A stretch of DNA of 6,102 nt from Actinomycetes bacterium (GTDB lineage: Bacteria; Actinomycetota; Acidimicrobiia; Spongiisociales; UBA4744), in contig JAHEDM010000173.1 of assembly GCA_024641205.1 (NCBI GenBank), positions 1 through 6,102 on the forward strand, in the 5' to 3' direction. How positions within the stretch are numbered: position 1 is the first letter of the stretch; the number at the start of each line of letters is the position of its first letter. The notes under the pieces were generated by a model. That model was not told the origin of the DNA. It searched no databases and was given only the letters and a program-made list of their open reading frames with translations. This document shows positions 1 to 5,418 of the stretch, in pieces. The translations under genes were made by a program, and so were the position numbers.

Positions 1-114
1 TCAGGTTTTGAGCAAGGGCCCTGTCGCCGGGACATGCGAGGAACCGGAGGTATTTCCTTCTCCCCGGCCCGTCTTCGTTGGTTTAGGATGTTGGCAGTTT
101 GAGCCGAGGAGAAC
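1..114. other. Upstream region without a recognisable gene
   Basis: Two plus-strand frames are open from the left edge, one to a stop at 103-105 and one to a TGA at 116-118. The second would overlap the ATG at 115 in an ATGA arrangement, which is typical of coupled operon genes. Neither short peptide resembles a family I know, so either could be the tail of an upstream gene or chance. The minus strand is also open here and beyond, but that frame has proline/serine-rich, low-quality content and is probably a shadow. No terminator or RNA gene is visible. Confidence 0.4.
84..89 (+). promoter_or_regulatory. Weak -10-like hexamer TAGGAT
   Basis: TAGGAT fits the loose actinobacterial TANNNT -10 pattern and lies 25 bases before the ATG at 115. 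No convincing -35 is visible 16-18 bases upstream. If the preceding frame is really a coding tail, this is not a promoter. It is listed only as the best candidate for starting the 115-2514 block. Confidence 0.18.
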
Positions 115-230
115 ATGAACGGCATTGGGTTGGCCATCATTGGCTGTGGCACCATCGGCCGGATTCGAGCTCAGCAGGCGCGCGAGCGGTGACGCTTCCG
201 GTCGGCCCGGCTGAGCCATTCGAAGACTGA
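115..230 (+). pseudogene. Gfo/Idh/MocA-family dehydrogenase remnant (internal deletion, frameshifted)
   Basis: An ATG at 115 with a good ribosome binding site (GAGGAG, about 5 bases upstream) opens a reading frame of only 25 residues, stopping at 190-192. It contains IGLAIIGCGTIGRIRA, which is the first beta strand and GxGxxG NAD(P)-binding loop (residues 10-15) that start Gfo/Idh/MocA oxidoreductases. The intact gene just downstream begins in the same way (VGVIGTGWCGGIRA). In another frame, 183-230 reads RAVTLPVGPAEPFED then stop, resembling the usual C-terminal end of this family (…GR-x-V-x-L-P). The simplest reading is a former full-length gene of about 330-380 codons that lost its middle, joining head to tail out of frame near 178-190. 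The head assignment is good; the tail assignment is short and less certain. A real 25-residue peptide or an assembly collapse between paralogues are alternatives. Confidence 0.55.
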
Positions 231-259
231 AGAGTAGAAACCACCCGAAAGGAAGCAAC

Positions 260-1333
260 GTGAGCCAGATAGACGTAGGTGTGATCGGAACCGGATGGTG
301 CGGAGGGATTAGAGCGGTCACCGCCGCCAACAGTGCGTTGGTGCGGAATCTCTCGATAGCAGAGACCAACCCCGAGCGGCTGCAAGAGGTCGCCGCTCTC
401 ACCAACCCGGTGACGGCAACCAGCGACTACCAGGAGATTCTCACGAACCCAGACGTCGAAGCGGTGATGATTTCCGCCACTCCGGAGACCACCCACTATC
501 CGATTACCAAGGCCGCCCTCGAGGCCGGAAAACACGTTCTGCTCGAGAAGCCCATAGCGCTCACTCTGGAAGAAGCAGACGAGTTGATCGAGATTGCCGA
601 GCGCAAGGGTCTCAAATTCACGATTGGATACTCGCAGCGCTTCAATTCCAAACAGGCTCTTGTCAAGCGCAGCCTGACCGACGGCACGCTCGGTGAACCG
701 GTCAGCGTACTGATCAGCCGGCACATCACCCGCAAGCTGGGCGACAAGATCGGTGGCCGTATCAAGCTCTCGCCTGCGGTTATGGAAGCGACCCACGACA
801 TAGACTTCGCCTTGTGGGCCCTCGAGCCCCGCAAGCCTATCCGGGTCTATGCGCAGGCGGTCGAGAAGGTCCAGAAGCCCAAGTACGACCTATCGGACTT
901 CATGTCAATAGTCATCACGATGGATGACGGCGTAGTCGTGACGATCGGTGCGGGCTGGATCCTCCCACCCGGCTATCCGAATTTCTCGTCAACCTGGATG
1001 GAGTTTATTGGCAGCGAAGGCGCGCTCCTCATGGATGACAGCCATAAGGACATCATCTTGAACACCATGTCGGACGGTGTGGTGTTTCCGCTGTCGACCA
1101 TGCCCGGCGAATTCGTTGACCATGTCTACGCGGGGCCGATGGAACGCGAAACCACCCACTTCATAGAGGCGGTCGCCCTCGACAGGCCCGTCATGGTTAC
1201 GCCGGCCCAGGCCCGACTGGCGATGGAGGTCTATATGGCCGCGGATTTGTCCGCCGAGCGGAACCAGGTCGTCGATCTTCCCCTCGACCAGGAAGCGGCC
1301 CAACTTGCCCTGGCCGCCTCCGTCCGTATGTGA
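260..1333 (+). CDS. Gfo/Idh/MocA-family NAD(P)-dependent oxidoreductase
   Basis: This is a 357-residue, full-length member of the sugar/polyol dehydrogenase family, which uses NAD(P) to oxidise or reduce a ring or chain hydroxyl; it should be cytoplasmic. The N-terminal Rossmann domain has GTGWCG at residues 10-15 and an acidic residue (Glu35) at the end of the second strand, which tends to favour NAD over NADP. The hallmark EKP is at 96-98, with Lys97 as the expected catalytic lysine. The C-terminal alpha/beta domain begins around 125 and contains the THDIDFALW segment (178-186), with His179 as the usual catalytic histidine. The family Asp four residues before that His appears to be Met175, with Glu176 next to it. 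The GTG start at 260 is chosen because AGGA at 250-253 is well spaced and it places the Rossmann strand at the N-terminus. The gene follows a degenerate paralogue and is 10 bases upstream of an Ldh2-family gene, probably in one operon. The substrate is unknown; inositol, glucose and similar polyols are typical of the family. Confidence 0.93.
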   Translation: MSQIDVGVIGTGWCGGIRAVTAANSALVRNLSIAETNPERLQEVAALTNPVTATSDYQEILTNPDVEAVMISATPETTHYPITKAALEAGKHVLLEKPIALTLEEADELIEIAERKGLKFTIGYSQRFNSKQALVKRSLTDGTLGEPVSVLISRHITRKLGDKIGGRIKLSPAVMEATHDIDFALWALEPRKPIRVYAQAVEKVQKPKYDLSDFMSIVITMDDGVVVTIGAGWILPPGYPNFSSTWMEFIGSEGALLMDDSHKDIILNTMSDGVVFPLSTMPGEFVDHVYAGPMERETTHFIEAVALDRPVMVTPAQARLAMEVYMAADLSAERNQVVDLPLDQEAAQLALAASVRM

Positions 1334-1343
1334 TGTTGACCGC

Positions 1344-2402
1344 GTGAGCACCCTATTCACCGTGGAGCGGCTGGAGGCGTTTGCCGCTCAGGTTCTGGTC
1401 GCGCTCGGTGCGCTCGACGAGCATGCCCGGGTGACCGCCCGCCGACTGGTGGAAGCCGATCTGCGGGACAGGACCGGACACGGGATCATTCGCCTTCCTC
1501 TCTACGCCGAACGGATCGAGGCGGGTGGCATCAATCTCAGGCCCGACGTGCGGATTCTGCACGAGACACCGGTGAGCGCCCTGGTCGACGGGGACAATGG
1601 GCTGGGCCAGGTGGTCATGACCCTGGCGGTTGAAACGGCGATCGAGAAGGCGAAGGTCTCCGGGCTGGCCTGGGTGGGAACGTGGCGCTCCAACCACGCT
1701 GGTGCCGCCGGCGTGTATACGGCCATGGCGATGCGAGAGGACCTGATCGGTATCTACTTTGCGGTGGCCAGCGCCAACGTCATGCCGCCCTGGGGAGGTC
1801 GTGAACGGCTGCTGGGTACCAATCCGGTGGCCGTCGCCATCCCCGCCGGGGCTGAAGTCCCCTTCCAGCTCGATATCGCCACTACCGTCGCCTCCCACGG
1901 CACGATCAAGGTGAAGTCTCAGGCAGGAGAATCGATGCCCGAGGGCTGGGTAATAGGCATGGACGGGGAGCCGATCACGGATCCGGACCGGGCAGATGAG
2001 GGTTTTCTCATGCCGATCGGTGGGTACAAGGGCTCGGGTCTGAACTTCGCGATCGGGGTGCTGGCGGGAATCCTCAACGGCGCAGCTTTCGGCCGGGAAG
2101 CACTCGACCACCGGGCGGTATACGACGTCCCGGCCAACACCGGTCAGGCCATACTCGTCGTGCGGCCCGACCTCTTCCTGAGCCTCGACGACTTCAAACG
2201 AGAGATGGACCGTCAGCTAAAGGTGTTTCGAGGGTCGGAATCGATGACCGACGCCCCGGTTCGGTTGGCCGGGGAACAAGCCGCCGCGATCGAGGCTGAA
2301 CGGAGACAGGACGGTGTGCCGGTGCCCGGTGCGTTGCTGGCCAAGCTGCGCGCTCTGGCCGTCCGGCTCGGAGTCGACGACCAATTGGTCGAACAGGAGT
2401 GA
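1344..2402 (+). CDS. Malate/L-lactate dehydrogenase type 2 (Ldh2/YiaK) family oxidoreductase
   Basis: This is a 352-residue member of the NAD(P)H-dependent Ldh_2 family, unrelated to classical lactate dehydrogenase. The family includes ureidoglycolate, sulfolactate and diketogulonate dehydrogenases and imine reductases, so the exact substrate is open. Motifs in order: GHG at 45-47 (family SHG; His46 is the expected acid/base, with the Ser replaced by Gly), SNHAGAAG at 117-124, LGTNP at 158-162, DIATT at 177-181, GGYKG at 226-230, and a long charged C-terminal helix region from about 280. Length and motif order indicate an intact enzyme. GTG 1344 is preferred because family proteins begin near this point, but it has no clear ribosome binding site. 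TTG 1305 in the same frame has AGGAAG at 1290-1295, would add 13 proline-rich residues and would overlap the preceding gene by 29 bases. The gene probably forms one transcript with the Gfo/Idh gene and the small ORF behind it. Confidence 0.9.
   Translation: MSTLFTVERLEAFAAQVLVALGALDEHARVTARRLVEADLRDRTGHGIIRLPLYAERIEAGGINLRPDVRILHETPVSALVDGDNGLGQVVMTLAVETAIEKAKVSGLAWVGTWRSNHAGAAGVYTAMAMREDLIGIYFAVASANVMPPWGGRERLLGTNPVAVAIPAGAEVPFQLDIATTVASHGTIKVKSQAGESMPEGWVIGMDGEPITDPDRADEGFLMPIGGYKGSGLNFAIGVLAGILNGAAFGREALDHRAVYDVPANTGQAILVVRPDLFLSLDDFKREMDRQLKVFRGSESMTDAPVRLAGEQAAAIEAERRQDGVPVPGALLAKLRALAVRLGVDDQLVEQE
2395..2399 (+). promoter_or_regulatory. Strong ribosome binding site inside the end of the Ldh2 gene
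   Basis: AGGAG lies 7 bases before the ATG at 2407 and within the last codons of the preceding gene. It is the main evidence that a gene really starts, or once started, at 2407. Confidence 0.6.
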
Positions 2403-2406
2403 CGAT

Positions 2407-2514
2407 ATGGGGGAGGGGGATCCGCTCGGTCTCCTCGGACGTGTCTCCGGTCTGAGCCGGCGAGAGGCGGCTGCCATTGCCGGAGGCTACGCTGCCCGAC
2501 TACTCGGACTGTGA
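2407..2514 (+). pseudogene. 35-residue ORF resembling an amidohydrolase C-terminal tail
   Basis: The ATG at 2407 is 4 bases past the Ldh2 stop and has a strong ribosome binding site. It encodes 35 residues reading roughly DPLGLLGRV, then GLSRREAAAIAGG, then YAARLLGL and stop. This looks like the extreme C-terminus of amidohydrolase_2-family (TIM-barrel, COG2159-type) proteins, which commonly end in a 'LS..…I.GGNAARLLGL' helix. None of the metal-binding HxH barrel is present, so it cannot be an active hydrolase. I infer an in-frame internal deletion that fused the original start to the last ~30 codons of an operon-borne amidohydrolase, such as a lactonase or decarboxylase acting with the two dehydrogenases. 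Alternatives are a genuine small protein that resembles this helix by chance, or an assembly collapse. The tail resemblance is from memory of the family and is moderately strong. Confidence 0.5.
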
Positions 2515-2530
2515 GCGAATCTCGGATGTT

Positions 2531-2917
2531 CTAGCTCGCCCGAGCGGCAATGAAATCGATCTCGATGAGCCATTCCGGTCTGGCCAGACCGGCGACGTAC
2601 ATCAAAGTGGAGGCCGGCCGGTGACCATCGAGGATCGTTTCCCTGACGGCAGCCGCCCGGGCATGGTCAGCTCGATCGACCAGCAGCATGTTCAGCTGGA
2701 CGATGTCGGAGATCTCCATGTTGGCGGCGGCGAGAACCTTTCGGATGTTGTCCCAGACCAATCCGGCTTGCTCTTCAATACCCTCACCGACGGATCCGTC
2801 CGCCCTTACTCCCGTTTGACCTGCACCGAAGAGAAACCGATGGGGTCCTTCCAACTCGACGCCGTGCGAGTAGGTGGCAAACGGTCCGGCGACTCCGGCG
2901 GGGTTGTGTTTCTTCAT
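2531..2917 (-). CDS. RidA/YjgF/YER057c-family protein lacking the canonical arginine
   Basis: The gene encodes 128 residues, the normal length for this trimeric cytosolic family; canonical RidA hydrolyses reactive enamines/imines from PLP enzymes. The single chorismate-mutase-like domain covers the whole protein: FLFGAGQTGV at 28-37, EEQAGLVWDNIRKVLAAA at 48-65, and PASTLMYVAGLARPEWLIEID at 101-121. Aligned with E. coli RidA (…P-A-R-S-C-V-E-V), the substrate-carboxylate-binding arginine position holds Ser103. This groups it with the Rid subfamilies that lack the enamine-deaminase arginine and whose role is mostly unknown. The start at 2917 is chosen over an in-frame ATG at 2974 because it gives the family N-terminus and has AGAGGA 6 bases upstream; the longer form would read through the intergenic dyad. 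It is convergent with the dehydrogenase block and divergent from the molybdoenzyme gene, which may share its regulation. Confidence 0.92.
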   Translation of the reverse strand: MKKHNPAGVAGPFATYSHGVELEGPHRFLFGAGQTGVRADGSVGEGIEEQAGLVWDNIRKVLAAANMEISDIVQLNMLLVDRADHARAAAVRETILDGHRPASTLMYVAGLARPEWLIEIDFIAARAS

Positions 2918-2941
2918 TCCCTTTCCTCTGGTGAGGGGTCT

Positions 2942-2970
2942 TTCGAGCGAGCTTAGGCTGCTCGTCCGAA
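2942..2970. repeat. 29-base imperfect inverted repeat, candidate operator
   Basis: The arms are TTCGagCGAGC (2942-2952) and GCTCGtcCGAA (2960-2970) around a 7-base centre, with 9 of 11 arm positions complementary and a single dyad axis at 2956. The size and symmetry suit a dimeric repressor or activator. It covers the -10 candidate of the RidA-family gene and lies upstream of that of the BisC-type gene. No regulator gene is in the window. A transcript hairpin is possible but there is no T-run, so a terminator is unlikely. Confidence 0.5.
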
Positions 2971-3001
2971 GCATGCAGCGAGAGCTACGCTGGTCCCCGA
3001 G

Positions 3002-3007
3002 AGGAGG
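3002..3007 (+). promoter_or_regulatory. Ribosome binding site supporting a TTG start
   Basis: AGGAGG is a perfect consensus site 5 bases before TTG 3013. It settles the choice of this rare start codon, and the resulting N-terminus matches cytoplasmic BisC proteins. Confidence 0.75.
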
Positions 3008-3012
3008 GACAC

Positions 3013-5316
3013 TTGTCGACGCGACGCCTGACGGTCACCCACTGGGGCGCGTATGAACTGGAGTCTGATAGGAACGACATACTCGCCGTCCTTCCCTTTG
3101 CCGAAGATCCTGATCCGTCCCCGATCGGGCAGTCGCTCAAGGACGTTGCACGGAGCCGGGTGGCCCGCCCTTCGATTCGCCGCAGCTGGCTGCTGGACGG
3201 TCCGGGAGCCGCCACCGAGCGGCGCGGCGTGGATCCTTTCGTAGAAGTCGACTGGGACACCGCTCTCGATCTCGTGGCCGGTGAGCTCGAGCGGGTGCGG
3301 AGCCGCTACGGAAACGAGGCGATCTTCGGCGGTTCGTACGGGTGGGCCAGTGCCGGCCGGTTCCACCACGCCCAGAGCCAGCTCCGCCGATTCCTCTCCT
3401 TTATCGGGGGATATACCGCCAAGGTCGATACCTACAGCCACGCCGCCGCCGAAGTCCTCGTGCCCCACGTGCTGGGGATGAGCTACAACGAGCTGCAGGC
3501 AGCCCACACCTCGTGGCCGGTGATCGCCGAGCACACAGATCTCATCGTCACGTTCGGAGGTATCCCGGTCAAGAACGCCCAGGTGCAAAGCGGAGGTCAC
3601 GGGAGACACCTCTTGCGCGGCTGGATGGAGCAAGCGGCCGCGCGCGGGACGCGTTTCGTCAACATCTCACCCATTCGCGACGACCTTCTGGACACCCTCG
3701 AAGGCAGGTGGCTGGCGGCCCGCCCCAACACCGATGTAGCGGTCATGCTGGGCCTCGCCTACGCCATCGTCGAAGCCGACCAGCAGGACACCGATTTTCT
3801 CGATCGATACTGCGTTGGTTGGGATCGTTTGCTGTCCTACCTCACCGGGGAGAGGGACGGCGTTGCCAAGACTCCGGAGTGGGCGGCTGCCCTGTCGGGG
3901 ATCGAGGCGGGGGTTATTCGAGAGCTGGCCTCCGCCATGGTCAAAGGACGTACGCTGCTCAACGTGAGTTGGTCGGTACAGCGGACCGATCACGGCGAGC
4001 AACCCTATTGGATGGTCATCGCCCTGGCCGCTGTCTTGGGGCAAATCGGACTCCCCGGCGGAGGGTTCGGGCTCGGCTACGGAGCCATCGGCTCCATCGG
4101 CAACGGTGCAACACGTCTTCCCGGGCCGAGTCTGCCCAGTCCACCCAACCCGGTGGCGGCCTTTATTCCGGTCGCTCGGATCTCGGATCTCCTTCTCAAC
4201 CCGGGCGGCACGTTCGACTACAACGGAGGCACCTACACCTACCCCGACACCCGGCTCATTTACTGGTGCGGAGGCAACCCGTTTCACCATCACCAGGATC
4301 TCAATCGGCTGCTGGATGCCTGGCGGAAGCCCGACACGGTGATTGTCCACGAGCCCTTTTGGTCGGCCACGGCTCGAAATGCCGACATAGTCCTTCCCGC
4401 CACGACCCCGCTCGAACGGAATGACCTGGGCGGAGCGGCGGCCGACGATTATCTGTTCGCGATGGCGCAGGTCGTCGATCCGTTCGGTCAAGCGCGCAAC
4501 GACTACGACATATTCTCTGCCCTGGCCGACCGGCTGGGCGTCGCCGAAGCCTTTACCGAAGAACGGACGGCCGACGAGTGGGTTCGTCATCTGTACGACG
4601 AGTTCCGGGAGATGAACCCGGGACAACCCGACCACGACGAGTTCGTCCGGCGCGGGTTCCTGCACCACGGTCCGGACCAGCCGACGGAGCGGGTTGTGCT
4701 GTTGGAGGCGTTCCGTTCTGACCCGGATCGTCATCCGCTTGGCACACCTTCCGGTCGCATTGAGTTGTTCTCCGAGACGGTCGCCGGATTTGGCTACGAA
4801 GACTGCCCGGGTCATCCGACCTGGATGGAGCCGGCCGAATGGCTGGGGAGGGCCGGCTCCGATTTCCCGCTGCATCTCATCTCCAACCAGCCGTCGACCC
4901 GCTTGCACAGCCAGTGGGATCACGGCGAAACCAGCCGGAAGGGGAAGGTCGCCGAGCGGGAGCCGGTTCGGCTCCATCCGGCCGATGCCGCCGCCCGGGG
5001 GATCGCTTCGGGTGATGTCGTGCGGGTCTTCAACGCCCGGGGCGAGTGCCTGGCCGGCGCGGTGGTCGACGACGCCGTCCGCTCCGGGGTCGTCCAGCTG
5101 GCCACCGGCGCCTGGTACACGCCTGCCCAACCGGGCGTAGCGGGGACACCGTGCCTGCACGGCAACCCGAACGTGCTTACTCGCGACGCAGGCACCTCCC
5201 GGCTCGCCCAGGGGCCCACCGCTCACACGTGCCTGGTCGAGGTGGCCCGCTACGAGGGAGAGCCGCCCGCCGTACGGCCGTTCGATCCGCCCGAGTTCGT
5301 TCAGGCTGACGCTTGA
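3013..5316 (+). CDS. BisC-type molybdopterin-dependent S-oxide reductase (DMSO reductase family)
   Basis: The 767-residue protein is close in length to E. coli BisC and matches it in recall along its whole length. It is a cytoplasmic bis-MGD molybdenum enzyme reducing sulfoxides such as biotin or methionine sulfoxide. The N-terminal THWGAYELE (9-17) matches the BisC/TorA start. There is no CxxCxxxC Fe-S motif, and no hydrophobic stretch follows the RR at 4-5, so no Tat export is expected. GSYGW (107-111) keeps Tyr109 and Trp111, which in DMSO reductase contact the Mo-bound oxo group. Tyr is characteristic of S-oxide rather than TMAO reductases. TYSHAAAE (140-147) supplies Ser142 as Mo ligand. 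Other family blocks are GQIGLPGGGFGLGY near 340, WCGGNPFHHHQDLNRL near 420, ADIVLPATTPLERNDL near 460, and the C-terminal MGD-binding domain with HGNPNVLTRD and SRLAQG. No molybdenum-cofactor or redox-partner genes are nearby, so both must be encoded elsewhere. The gene diverges from the RidA-family gene. Family assignment is firm; the substrate is inferred. Confidence 0.95.
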   Translation: MSTRRLTVTHWGAYELESDRNDILAVLPFAEDPDPSPIGQSLKDVARSRVARPSIRRSWLLDGPGAATERRGVDPFVEVDWDTALDLVAGELERVRSRYGNEAIFGGSYGWASAGRFHHAQSQLRRFLSFIGGYTAKVDTYSHAAAEVLVPHVLGMSYNELQAAHTSWPVIAEHTDLIVTFGGIPVKNAQVQSGGHGRHLLRGWMEQAAARGTRFVNISPIRDDLLDTLEGRWLAARPNTDVAVMLGLAYAIVEADQQDTDFLDRYCVGWDRLLSYLTGERDGVAKTPEWAAALSGIEAGVIRELASAMVKGRTLLNVSWSVQRTDHGEQPYWMVIALAAVLGQIGLPGGGFGLGYGAIGSIGNGATRLPGPSLPSPPNPVAAFIPVARISDLLLNPGGTFDYNGGTYTYPDTRLIYWCGGNPFHHHQDLNRLLDAWRKPDTVIVHEPFWSATARNADIVLPATTPLERNDLGGAAADDYLFAMAQVVDPFGQARNDYDIFSALADRLGVAEAFTEERTADEWVRHLYDEFREMNPGQPDHDEFVRRGFLHHGPDQPTERVVLLEAFRSDPDRHPLGTPSGRIELFSETVAGFGYEDCPGHPTWMEPAEWLGRAGSDFPLHLISNQPSTRLHSQWDHGETSRKGKVAEREPVRLHPADAAARGIASGDVVRVFNARGECLAGAVVDDAVRSGVVQLATGAWYTPAQPGVAGTPCLHGNPNVLTRDAGTSRLAQGPTAHTCLVEVARYEGEPPAVRPFDPPEFVQADA

Positions 5317-5368
5317 AGTGTCATCCCACCGATTGCCGGGAGTCGCCCATCCTGAACGCACCCTGCCG

Positions 5369-5391
5369 TATCGTTCCCCTGCGATAATCGC
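5369..5391. promoter_or_regulatory. Extended -10-like promoter inside overlapping palindromes
   Basis: TGC followed by GATAAT (5380-5388) fits an extended -10 element, with the ATG 30 bases downstream; no clear -35 is seen. The same bases form two dyads: TATCG-N8-CGATA (5369-5386) and GCGAT-A-ATCGC (5381-5391). A third TATCG occurs at 5402-5406. This layout suggests an operator over the hydrolase promoter, although short dyads also arise by chance. The rest of the 5317-5418 spacer shows no terminator for the molybdoenzyme gene. Confidence 0.38.
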
Positions 5392-5418
5392 TCCACCCGG
5401 CTATCGCGGAGGAGAGAG

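Larger units (their letters stand above)
2918..3012. promoter_or_regulatory. Divergent promoter region between the RidA-family and BisC-type genes
   Basis: This 95-base spacer must carry start signals for both flanking genes. For the minus-strand gene, TAAGCT (complement of 2950-2955) is a possible -10, giving a leader of roughly 25 bases. For the plus-strand gene, TACGCT at 2986-2991 is a possible -10, giving a leader of about 15 bases. Neither has a good -35, so exact promoter positions are guesses. A long dyad is centred at 2956. Confidence 0.4.

Noticed and set aside
1..405. A 134-codon minus-strand frame at the left edge
   Set aside because: It crosses the start of the intact Gfo/Idh gene, has low-complexity proline/serine content and matches no family.
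2477..2956. A 159-codon plus-strand frame across the RidA-family gene
   Set aside because: The minus strand encodes a full-length RidA domain with a good ribosome binding site; this frame is its shadow.
2917..2974. Longer start for the RidA-family protein at ATG 2974
   Set aside because: It would add 19 residues unlike the family and run through the intergenic dyad; the ATG at 2917 has a proper ribosome binding site and gives the normal 128 residues.
3013..3042. Twin-arginine signal at the molybdoenzyme N-terminus (STRRLTV)
   Set aside because: No hydrophobic segment or cleavage site follows; the next residues match the mature N-terminus of cytoplasmic BisC.
3342..4424. A 360-codon arginine-rich plus-strand frame inside the molybdoenzyme gene
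   Set aside because: The composition is typical of an out-of-frame reading of a high-GC gene, and the overlapping frame has all the family motifs.
3667..5361. A 564-codon open frame on the minus strand opposite the molybdoenzyme gene
   Set aside because: It is fully antisense to a convincing BisC-family gene, has no recognisable domain, and is explained by high-GC codon bias keeping the opposite strand open.
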